Assembly (NCBI GenBank): GCA_041741535.1
Contig: JBGSJV010000125.1
Location: 9,287-73,286 of the forward strand
Reading direction: 5' to 3'
DNA length: 64,000 bases
From: M30B19 sp041741535
GTDB lineage: Bacteria > Planctomycetota > Planctomycetia > Pirellulales > Pirellulaceae
Position 1 is the stretch's first letter, and the number at the start of each line of letters is the position of its first letter. Positions 1 through 7,574 of this stretch are shown here, piece by piece. The position numbers and the translations under genes are program-made. The notes under the pieces are model-generated. The model was not told the DNA's origin. It did no database searches and was given only the letters and a program-made list of their open reading frames with translations.

Positions 1-1727
1 AAGCCATAATAGATCGCCGCATTCCCAGCGGTGGCATACAACCGAGCCGCTTGGCGAATCAAATCGGCGGGGACACCCGTGATCTCGGACACCGCCTCCG
101 GGCTGTTCTCCGAACGCAAGACAAACTCCCGCCAAGCGTGAAACGCGGGCTCCTCGCAGCGAGCCGCCACAAAGGCTTCGTCAATCAATCCTTCGCTGGC
201 AATCACATGGGCCAGCCCGTTGATCATGGCCACGTTCGTTCCGGGCCGCAACTGCAAGTGAAACTTGGCTTCAATATGTGGTGACCGAACCAGATCAATG
301 GCGCGCGGGTCGATCACGATCAATTGGGCTCCTTCGCGGAGGCGTCGCTTCAACCGGGAAGCAAAGACCGGATGGCCTTCACTGGGGTTGGCGCCCATCA
401 CAACCACCACATCGGAATCGGCGACCGACAAAAAGTCTTGTGTCCCAGCCGACTCACCCAAAGTTTGCTTCAATCCATATCCGGTGGGCGAATGGCAAAC
501 GCGCGCGCAAGTATCGACGTTATTGTTGCCGAACCCCGTGCGAATCAACTTTTGCACCAACCACGTTTCTTCGTTCGTACAGCGAGACGACGTGATCCCA
601 CCAACCGACTTGCGTCCATATTTCGCTTGAATGCGCCGAATTTCGCTGGCGGCGTACTCAAAGGCTTCATCCCAGGAGACCACGCGCCACGGATGATCGA
701 TACTCGAACGAATCATCGGCTCTTTGAGCCGATCCGGATGCGACGCATAACCCCAGGCAAAGCGGCCTTTGACACACGCGTGCCCTTCGTTCGCGCCGCC
801 CGCTTTGTTGGGCACCATCCGCACGACTTGCTGGCCTTTGACCTCCGCATTGAAGGAACAGCCCACGCCGCAATACGCACAAGTGGTCGTTACGGTGCGT
901 TCGGCCTGACCGAGTTGAATCAAGGACTTTTCCGAAAGCGTCGCGGTCGGACATACGTTCACGCAGGCACCGCAAGAAACACATTCGGAATCCAAAAACG
1001 ACTCACCGGCACTGGCCGAAACCTTCGACTCAAAACCACGACCGCTGATTGTCAACGCGAATGTGCCCTGCACTTCTTCACAGGCTCGCACGCAGCGACT
1101 GCATACGATGCACTTCGAGGGCTCGAAGGTGAAATACGGATTGGATTCATCTTTTGGTTCGGCACTTGGTTTGTCGAAATGGTTTTCGCCGGCAAAGCCA
1201 TAACGCACTTCACGCAATCCAACCACGCCGGCCATGTCTTGCAGTTCGCAATTGCCATTGGCCGTGCAGGTCAAGCAATCCAGTGGATGGTCGGAAATAT
1301 ACAACTCCATCACGTTTCGCCGCAATTCCGCCAGCCGCAGCGATTGCGTGGCGATCTTCATGCCGTCTTCTACGGGCGTCGTGCACGAAGCCGGAAAACC
1401 TCGTCGTCCTTCGATCTGCACCAAACACAACCGGCACGAACCAAACGCCGCCAATTGATCCGTCGCGCACAGTTTGGGAATCTTGATCCCAGCCAGCGCT
1501 GCCGCCCGCATGACAGACGTGCCTGCCGGGACCTGCACCGTCGCGCCATCGATCAGCACTTGGACCAAGTTCGTTTGAGAACTGGGCGGTGTTCCCAAGT
1601 CCACGCCCGGATCGCGGCCCAAGTGAGTTTGCAATTCGACAAAAACTCCATTGGGAGTCCGATTCGTTGGAGCCTCATCAACTTGGCCCGCTCGAGCGGC
1701 AGAACTCGAAACATTTCGCGCAATCAT
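1..1727 (-). CDS. fdhA: Formate dehydrogenase catalytic (alpha) subunit, C-terminus cut by window edge
   Basis: The first 575 residues are visible and the gene runs off the left edge. An N-terminal NuoG-like part comes first: a 2Fe-2S ferredoxin domain (cysteines in AFGSCRLC and SCTTP), a His-Cys cluster (DHPLDCLTC), and two 4Fe-4S motifs (CIVCSRCVRAC; CVSCGACVNVC). It is followed by the molybdopterin domain with its own 4Fe-4S start (CAYCGVGC). The catalytic position is Cys411 in ARVCHSPT, so this is a cysteine and not a selenocysteine enzyme. Family role: oxidation of formate to CO2 on a Mo/W-bis-MGD centre, with electrons passed to the NuoF-like partner and NAD+. The ATG overlaps the upstream stop by four bases (ATGA), indicating coupled translation. 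A respiratory NuoG is less likely because of the Cys-His catalytic motif. Confidence 0.92.
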   Translation of the reverse strand, partial: MIARNVSSSAARAGQVDEAPTNRTPNGVFVELQTHLGRDPGVDLGTPPSSQTNLVQVLIDGATVQVPAGTSVMRAAALAGIKIPKLCATDQLAAFGSCRLCLVQIEGRRGFPASCTTPVEDGMKIATQSLRLAELRRNVMELYISDHPLDCLTCTANGNCELQDMAGVVGLREVRYGFAGENHFDKPSAEPKDESNPYFTFEPSKCIVCSRCVRACEEVQGTFALTISGRGFESKVSASAGESFLDSECVSCGACVNVCPTATLSEKSLIQLGQAERTVTTTCAYCGVGCSFNAEVKGQQVVRMVPNKAGGANEGHACVKGRFAWGYASHPDRLKEPMIRSSIDHPWRVVSWDEAFEYAASEIRRIQAKYGRKSVGGITSSRCTNEETWLVQKLIRTGFGNNNVDTCARVCHSPTGYGLKQTLGESAGTQDFLSVADSDVVVVMGANPSEGHPVFASRLKRRLREGAQLIVIDPRAIDLVRSPHIEAKFHLQLRPGTNVAMINGLAHVIASEGLIDEAFVAARCEEPAFHAWREFVLRSENSPEAVSEITGVPADLIRQAARLYATAGNAAIYYG

Positions 1728-3256
1728 CGTTCGAAGTCCTCAGGAAAATGTTGCAGCGCGCTCTGGACGGGAAACGGCGTCATCCCACCCATCGCACACA
1801 ACGAACCGTGCTGCATCGTGTCGCAGAGACTCTCCAGCAATGCCAGATTCGCTTCACGATCTTGTCCTTGTGCGATGCGGTCGATCACTTCGACGCCGCG
1901 TACCGAGCCAATCCGACATGGCGTACACTTGCCACAGGACTCTTCGGCACAGAACTCCATCGCAAACCGAGCCATCCGTCGCATATCGACCGAATCATCA
2001 AACGCGACCATACCACCATGTCCAATCATCGCGCCCCGTTGAGCAAACGCTTCGTATTCCAGTGGCAAGTCGAAATCATGACTCGGAACATAAGCCCCTA
2101 ACGGTCCGCCCGCTTGGATTGCGCGCAGCGGTCGACCACTGGCGCTACCTCCTCCGAAGTCGTTCAACAGCTCGCGCAAGGTCAAGCCAAAGGCTTTTTC
2201 GATCAGGCCCGGACGCTGGATGTTGCCGGACAATTGGAGCGTGAGCGTTCCGCGCGAACGACCTTGACCGAAGTCGTGGTAATACTTGCCACCGCGTGCC
2301 AAGATCAGCGGAACACTGGCCAAGGTGATCACATTGTTGACGACGGTCGGCTTCCCGAACAAACCCACATGGGCAGGCAGCGGCGGTTTCGCGCGAACTT
2401 CACCACGTTTGCCCTCCAAACTTTCCAGCAGTGCGGTTTCTTCCCCGCAGATATATGCACCGGCTCCTAAACGCACTTCCAAATGGAACGAGCGACCCGA
2501 GCCCGCGACGTTCTCCCCGAGCCAACCAGCGGCCTCGCAGCGACGGATAGCCTCGCTAAGCGTCGTCCAACACCGCGGGTATTCCGAACGCAAGTAGATG
2601 TAGCCGACCGTGGCCCCCACCGCCAAGCCCGCAATGACCATGCCTTCAATCAAACAATAGGGATCGCCTTCCATCAACATACGATCGGCGAACGTTCCCG
2701 AGTCCCCTTCATCGGCATTGCAAACGATGTACTTTTGATCAGCCGTGGTATCCAAGACCGTCTGCCACTTGATGCCGGTCGGAAACGCGGCACCTCCACG
2801 CCCACGCAAACCCGAACCCTTCACTTCGGCCACGATCTCGTTGGCTGACAGAGCCATCGCGTTTTGCAAACCAACCCAACCGCCATGTGATTGGTAGTCT
2901 TCAAGCGACAACGGATCGATCACACCAACTCGTTCGAATGTCAATCGTTCTTGGTTCTTGAGGTACGAGATCTCGGCCGTCGGTCCCAAGCGTAGTGCAT
3001 GTTGCCCGCCGTGCAAGAAATCGGCGGCAAACAAAGACTCGATATCTCCCGTGGTGACTGGCCCGTAGGCGATACGCCCGGCTTCGGTCTCGACTTCGAC
3101 CAACGGCTCCAACCAGAACATTCCGCGAGAACCATTGCGAACCAAAGTGATTTGCCGCCCGGCTGCAGCGGCTTGGGCCGCGATCCGTTTGGCGACTCGA
3201 TCAGCACCAATTGAAACGGCGGTTGTGTCGCAGGGAACATAAACTTTTACGCTCAT
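1724..3256 (-). CDS. fdhB: Formate dehydrogenase beta subunit, NuoF-like FMN/NADH-binding
   Basis: 510 residues. An N-terminal thioredoxin-like region (about 1-100) precedes the NuoF core: the glycine-rich GRGGAAFPTG at 152-161 (FMN/NADH site), NADEGDSGTF near 180-189, and GAGAYICGEETALLESLEGK. The C-terminal 4Fe-4S ligands are Cys441, Cys444, Cys447 and Cys487. The family passes electrons from the catalytic subunit through FeS and FMN to NAD+ in the cytoplasm. Both ends overlap neighbours by ATGA (3253-3256 and 1724-1727), so all three subunits are probably translated in fixed ratio. HoxF or NuoF are alternatives by domain alone, but the linked catalytic subunit points to formate dehydrogenase. 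Confidence 0.92.
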   Translation of the reverse strand: MSVKVYVPCDTTAVSIGADRVAKRIAAQAAAAGRQITLVRNGSRGMFWLEPLVEVETEAGRIAYGPVTTGDIESLFAADFLHGGQHALRLGPTAEISYLKNQERLTFERVGVIDPLSLEDYQSHGGWVGLQNAMALSANEIVAEVKGSGLRGRGGAAFPTGIKWQTVLDTTADQKYIVCNADEGDSGTFADRMLMEGDPYCLIEGMVIAGLAVGATVGYIYLRSEYPRCWTTLSEAIRRCEAAGWLGENVAGSGRSFHLEVRLGAGAYICGEETALLESLEGKRGEVRAKPPLPAHVGLFGKPTVVNNVITLASVPLILARGGKYYHDFGQGRSRGTLTLQLSGNIQRPGLIEKAFGLTLRELLNDFGGGSASGRPLRAIQAGGPLGAYVPSHDFDLPLEYEAFAQRGAMIGHGGMVAFDDSVDMRRMARFAMEFCAEESCGKCTPCRIGSVRGVEVIDRIAQGQDREANLALLESLCDTMQHGSLCAMGGMTPFPVQSALQHFPEDFER

Positions 3257-3792
3257 GATCTTGCTCCCAAGGCCGAGTCCACGGCGGCCGCCGCTGGTTC
3301 GGTATTGACTTTGGCCTCAGCGACCAATTCGTCGAACATCGCTGCATCGACTCGACCGAATACTTCATCGCCGACTCGGACCGATGGAGAACAAGCACAA
3401 TTGCCCAAGCAATAGACGGGCTCCAACGTGACCGCTCGATCGGGAGTTGTTTGATGGAAGTCGATCCCTAATGACCGTTTCGCGTATTCCTCTAATTCGC
3501 AGCCACCTTTAGCTTGACAGGCTTCGCCGCGACAGACTTGAATGATCGCACGGCCTGGCGGTTCGGTGCGAAAATCCGCATAAAAAGTAATCACGCCGTA
3601 AACTTCGGCGCGTGACACGTTCAAAGCATAAGCGACTATCGCGACGGCGGGCGGCGGAATAAACCCATACTCCGCCTGAATTTCATGCAAGATTGGAAGC
3701 ATCGCCCCAGGTCGCTGGGCGTGCTGTGCCACCAATGTTTCCAGACGAGATTGAACTATCGGATCGACTTCTTTAGCGTTTGTCTTTTCCAT
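3253..3792 (-). CDS. Formate dehydrogenase gamma subunit, NuoE-like 2Fe-2S protein
   Basis: 179 residues, the usual NuoE size. A helical N-terminal domain is followed by a thioredoxin-like 2Fe-2S fold with ligands Cys87 and Cys92 (CRGEAC) and Cys128 and Cys132 (CLGNC). It is known as the 24-kDa-type subunit that pairs with NuoF in NADH dehydrogenases and NAD-dependent formate dehydrogenases. It is the first subunit gene after lipA (21-base gap) and overlaps the beta subunit by four bases. Confidence 0.9.
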   Translation of the reverse strand: MEKTNAKEVDPIVQSRLETLVAQHAQRPGAMLPILHEIQAEYGFIPPPAVAIVAYALNVSRAEVYGVITFYADFRTEPPGRAIIQVCRGEACQAKGGCELEEYAKRSLGIDFHQTTPDRAVTLEPVYCLGNCACSPSVRVGDEVFGRVDAAMFDELVAEAKVNTEPAAAAVDSALGARS

Positions 3793-3813
3793 TAGCCATT
3801 CACTCTCTTGGGT

Positions 3814-4764
3814 TTATTCGGCCATGTCCCGTGCATGGTAGCTGGAGCGAACAAACGGTCCCGACGCGACCTTCTTGAAGCCCAGTTTCTTGGCCATCTC
3901 ACCGTAGAACGTAAACTCGTCCGGGTGAATGTAGCGAACGACGCTCAAGTAACGAGTTTCGGAGGGCTGCAAGTATTGGCCCAAGGTCAAAAAGTCGCAA
4001 TCGGCATCGCGCAGATCGGTCAAGACTTCCAGTACTTCGTCTTGAGTTTCACCCAAGCCCAACATCAGGCCACTCTTGGTGCGAACCTGGGGACTGAGTT
4101 GCTTGACCAGACGCAGCAAATCCATCGTCCAGCGATAACGCGACTTCGGTCCGCGAACTCGGCGATACAACCGCAGCACGGTTTCGGTATTGTGATTGAA
4201 AACTTCCGGCCGAGCCTCAAGCAACTTGGCCACCGCTTCGGGATTGTCGATAAAGTCCGGTGTCAAGACTTCGATCGTGGCGTCAGGGACTAATTCGCGA
4301 ACGGCTTCAATGCATTGCCGAAAGTGCTCAGCCCCACCGTCGGCCAAGTCGTCTCGTGTGACGCTGGTGATGACAACGTGTTTGAGCCCCAAACGAAGGG
4401 CGGCCTGTGCGAGTCGAGTCGGTTCGTCGGCTTCCAACGCTCCCGGTCGACCGCGTTTTACCGCACAGAATCCACAAGGCCGCGTGCAGGTATTTCCCAA
4501 GATCATGAAGGTGGCGGTTTGCTGCGAATAACATTCCGAGCGATTCGGGCACTTGGCGTTGTCGCAGACCGTTTCCAGTCCTAGCTCTTCCATCAGCCCA
4601 GCAGTGAAGTTCACACCGCCTTTGGGCAAGGGCTTTTTCAACCAACGCGGCAAGCGTTTGACGGTCGAACCGTCAACCTCCAGGGCCTGGACTTGGGCGT
4701 CCACGTCGGTGGATTCAGCGGACACAATTGGCAATGCTATCAACTTCGACACAGCAGATCCCAT
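3814..4764 (-). CDS. lipA: Lipoyl synthase
   Basis: 316 residues from the chosen ATG at 4764; an upstream extension of 93 codons is possible in frame but reads like non-coding sequence and exceeds the family length. Auxiliary cluster cysteines are 67, 72 and 78 (CDNAKCPNRSEC). The radical-SAM cluster is Cys93, 97 and 100 (CTRPCGFC), and the C-terminal RSSYHA carries the conserved serine. The enzyme inserts two sulfurs into octanoyl groups on E2/GcvH proteins. It lies 21 bases upstream of the formate dehydrogenase genes on the same strand, so it may share their transcript. No lipB or pyruvate dehydrogenase gene is nearby. Confidence 0.95.
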   Translation of the reverse strand: MGSAVSKLIALPIVSAESTDVDAQVQALEVDGSTVKRLPRWLKKPLPKGGVNFTAGLMEELGLETVCDNAKCPNRSECYSQQTATFMILGNTCTRPCGFCAVKRGRPGALEADEPTRLAQAALRLGLKHVVITSVTRDDLADGGAEHFRQCIEAVRELVPDATIEVLTPDFIDNPEAVAKLLEARPEVFNHNTETVLRLYRRVRGPKSRYRWTMDLLRLVKQLSPQVRTKSGLMLGLGETQDEVLEVLTDLRDADCDFLTLGQYLQPSETRYLSVVRYIHPDEFTFYGEMAKKLGFKKVASGPFVRSSYHARDMAE

Positions 4765-5066
4765 CAATATCGTCTCGGTAAATGCGACTCGCACCGGTTT
4801 TATTCTAGTGGAAATCAACAAAGTGGGTAAGCGATCTCTCAGGTAAGAAACCGGAGGAAAACCAGAAGAATTAATCGAGGCCCAGCAAAAAACCACGCCG
4901 CGAGGTCGGAATCTCGCCCGCTTCGCAGTCGGCTTCATCCACCCAAAGACCAGGCCAAAACGGCTCTCCAGTGAGTGCGAATCAAAGCGAGCTTCCGAGA
5001 CCAGGAACCTGGTATATTTTTCGGAGGTGCTTTCAGTTGGCATATTGTTTACCCGTAGGAGCGATC
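4765..5066. promoter_or_regulatory. Divergent intergenic region between lipA and the Rpn gene
   Basis: 302 bases with no convincing gene. It must hold the leftward lipA and rightward Rpn promoters, but no clear -35/-10 pair was found. A perfect 6-2-6 inverted repeat ACCAGGAACCTGGT lies at 5000-5013 and could be a small operator. The Rpn ribosome site TAGGAG is at 5056-5061. Confidence 0.4.
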
Positions 5067-5990
5067 ATGGGACTGGGAATTCGACCGATAAACGATTTTG
5101 CTTTTCGCAAAGCCTTTGCTTCGCCGCAGAGCCATTCGGCGTTGATTAGCCTGCTCAACTCGATCCTGGTACCACACGTGCCGATCACCCGAGTTACACT
5201 GCAAAACCCATTCAACTACCAGGATTTCGATACGGACAAGTTGTCGATTCTGGACATCAAAGCGACGGATCAGAACGGATCGATCTACGACATCGAAGTA
5301 CAGATCGCGGTCAAGCCAGGACTTGTGCAACGCTTGGTGTTTTACGCCGCCGAACTGTACGCCGATCAACTTCGGAGCGGCGACGAATATCGCCAACTAA
5401 AACCAGTGATCATTATTGCCTTGGTCGAAGATATCGTCTGGGTGGATTCCCTCCAGCCGCACCATCGATTCGAATTGACAGACCAGCAATCTTGCCGGGT
5501 GTTGGCCGACACATTGTCTATTCACATTGTGGAACTGGAAAAGTACAATTTAGAGGTCGGGAACTTGGCGAATGCCGGCCCCTTGGAACGTTGGGTATTT
5601 TGGCTCCGCCACGCCCAGGAATACGACGTCCATCAATTGCGCGAACTGTTTCCGGGCGCCGAGTTTGACGTGGTCAATTCACTATTGCTAGAAATTAGTC
5701 AACAAACCAAGGACAAATCCATGTACGACGCACAAGAAAAGCAACGACGCGATCTATTGTGGCTACAGAACATTGCGATCGAAGAAGCTGAACAGCGTGG
5801 CGAAAAACGCGGTGAAAAACGCGGTGAAAAGCGTGGCGAAAAACGGGGAGCACTGAAAGGTAAGATTATGACGCTGCAAGAAGTTTTGGGATTGCCGCTC
5901 ACCCCAGATCTGGAACTATCCGCTTGCTCGACCGAACAACTAGAGTCGATCCTGGAGGAATTGCGGACCCAAATAAAAAATCGAAGTTGA
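5067..5990 (+). CDS. Rpn family PD-(D/E)XK nuclease / putative transposase-like protein
   Basis: 307 residues. The ATG at 5067 was chosen because TAGGAG sits five bases upstream and the family begins here (RPINDFAFRKAF); a longer in-frame start at 4971 lacks such a site. The nuclease core shows LDIKATDQNGSIYDIEVQ, matching the D...ExQ pattern of recombination-promoting nucleases. The C-terminal third is a charged helical region carrying four tandem GEKR units and ending in a short LEEL-type helix. Family members cut DNA and promote RecA-independent recombination, or are annotated as transposase-like; many occur as multicopy paralogues. It stands alone between a divergent and a convergent neighbour. 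Confidence 0.82.
   Translation: MGLGIRPINDFAFRKAFASPQSHSALISLLNSILVPHVPITRVTLQNPFNYQDFDTDKLSILDIKATDQNGSIYDIEVQIAVKPGLVQRLVFYAAELYADQLRSGDEYRQLKPVIIIALVEDIVWVDSLQPHHRFELTDQQSCRVLADTLSIHIVELEKYNLEVGNLANAGPLERWVFWLRHAQEYDVHQLRELFPGAEFDVVNSLLLEISQQTKDKSMYDAQEKQRRDLLWLQNIAIEEAEQRGEKRGEKRGEKRGEKRGALKGKIMTLQEVLGLPLTPDLELSACSTEQLESILEELRTQIKNRS
5799..5846 (+). repeat. Four tandem 12-base repeats inside the Rpn gene
   Basis: Units GGYGAAAARCGN at 5799, 5811, 5823 and 5835 encode four GEKR repeats in frame. Each is a multiple of three, so copy number could change by slippage without breaking the protein. Confidence 0.9.
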
Positions 5991-6052
5991 AAGACAGTCC
6001 ACCGAACTCACCAACATACATTCCTCTGCCATCCACTCCTCTGCCAACCACC

Positions 6053-7408
6053 TCAACTGCTCAGCCCGATGAGCGTCCCCGTCGCGTCGGCAAACTTTTC
6101 CGTTTCGATCCCCATCGACTGAGCAATGCTCAGCAGCACGTTGCTCAATGGTGGGTGTTTCTCGTCGTCAAACGCCAAATGTTGCCCGTGCTTCAGTCCC
6201 AACCGATTCCCACCAGCCAACAACAGCGGCAGGTTCTTCGGCGAGTGATCCCCACCGGCACCCGAGTTCATGCCGCTGCCAAACAACACCATCGTCTGGT
6301 CCAACATCGACCCTGGTCCATCTTGCGTGTTGGACAACAGGCGCAAAAATCGTCCGAGCCGCGCGACATGAAATTGGTCGATCGTTGCTAACTTGGCCAA
6401 CATTCCCGGATCGCCACCGTGATGCGACAATTCGTGATGATTCTCACCGCCGCCACCATAACCGCCGGCTTCTCGCGACCATTCGAAGGTGATGACTCGT
6501 GTGGTATCGGTCACCAAAGCCAAGTAGCTGATCTCCAACATGACGTCCAACCACATCGGTCGATCGTGGGCGTCGCCGGGCTGCATGTTGAGTTGCAAGT
6601 CGTCCGTGGAAACTTCTGGCTTGGGAACATCAATCCACTCTTGAAGACGTTGCACACGCTGCTCGGTTTCCCGGACACTGCCCAGATACTCTTCCAGCTT
6701 TCGTTGGTCGTGGGCACCTAGCTTCTGCTGCAACTGTTTCGCTTCTGCCAGAACATTATCCAAGATCGAACGCTTGTCGGCGTATCGGCGCAATGTGGCC
6801 GCTCGATCGACCGCGGAATCGGGCACGAACAAACGTTCGAACAAGCGGCGCGGCGAGTTCTCGGCGGGCAACGGCGTTCCGGCTTGGTCGAACGATAACG
6901 TATGACTATGTCCCGCCGAACCCGTACCGGTTGCATCCGACAATTGCAACGACGGAATACGCGTCTCTCGACCGTGCTTCGCCGCCACTACTTGGTCAAT
7001 CGAAATCGTGTTGGTGTAATCGCTACCGGGAACGGCCTTCAGATCCGCGGCCGTCAACCAAGTGTCCGCTCCACTATGCCCTCCGGTGGCCGCAGGGTGC
7101 CCCAAACCGCTGAGCACCGAGAATTGCGATTGCAGATCGGCCAACGGTTGCAGCGTCGGCGACAACTGGTACTGCGGCCCTGTCTGCGACGGCACCCATT
7201 GCAATATATTGACGCCGTTGGGAATGTAGCAGCAAACCATTCGCGGTTGTGAGGCAATGGCATTCGCCCAGGGCTTGAATTTTGAATCGTCCGCCGCCCG
7301 AGCGGGCGTCATCGCCTCGAGCCAAGGCAACGACAACGCCACGCCCGCCCCTCGCAAAATCTCGCGCCGCGACAGATAACGAACCCGACCCAACGAACGC
7401 TGCGACAT
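6053..7408 (-). CDS. DUF1552 protein with Tat-type leader
   Basis: 451 residues from the ATG at 7408, which has AAAGG upstream and directly precedes a twin-arginine leader (SRREILRGAG, then a hydrophobic stretch and ARA). The rest matches the DUF1552 family common in planctomycetes: YIPNGVNILQW, an LSGLGHP segment, a long coiled central part (QLQQKLGAHDQRKLEEYLG) and GSGMNSGAGGDHSPKNLP near the C-terminus. Function is unknown; it is probably exported folded. In many planctomycetes it is encoded beside DUF1592/cytochrome c proteins, but no such partner is adjacent here. Confidence 0.85.
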   Translation of the reverse strand: MSQRSLGRVRYLSRREILRGAGVALSLPWLEAMTPARAADDSKFKPWANAIASQPRMVCCYIPNGVNILQWVPSQTGPQYQLSPTLQPLADLQSQFSVLSGLGHPAATGGHSGADTWLTAADLKAVPGSDYTNTISIDQVVAAKHGRETRIPSLQLSDATGTGSAGHSHTLSFDQAGTPLPAENSPRRLFERLFVPDSAVDRAATLRRYADKRSILDNVLAEAKQLQQKLGAHDQRKLEEYLGSVRETEQRVQRLQEWIDVPKPEVSTDDLQLNMQPGDAHDRPMWLDVMLEISYLALVTDTTRVITFEWSREAGGYGGGGENHHELSHHGGDPGMLAKLATIDQFHVARLGRFLRLLSNTQDGPGSMLDQTMVLFGSGMNSGAGGDHSPKNLPLLLAGGNRLGLKHGQHLAFDDEKHPPLSNVLLSIAQSMGIETEKFADATGTLIGLSS

Positions 7409-7574
7409 GCGTGAACCTTTGAGCAAACAACAGCCCCATTCAGTAGACATGATAACCCAGAACGGCATTGATCAGTAGCGGAAAATCAACTCCAAAATCA
7501 ATAACCATTTTTCATTCACTCAATCGTCTCGGGGCTGAAGCCATCGAAAGCCGCAATTCGTCGGAGCCCTTCCA

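Noticed and set aside
494..497. Possible selenocysteine in the formate dehydrogenase active site
   Set aside because: The codon at the catalytic position is TGC (Cys411), not TGA.
324..2042. A 572-codon rightward frame
   Set aside because: It runs antisense to the formate dehydrogenase subunits, whose cofactor motifs are unmistakable, and shows no family of its own.
5799..5846. CRISPR-like array
   Set aside because: Four 12-base units without spacers inside a coding frame; a protein repeat.
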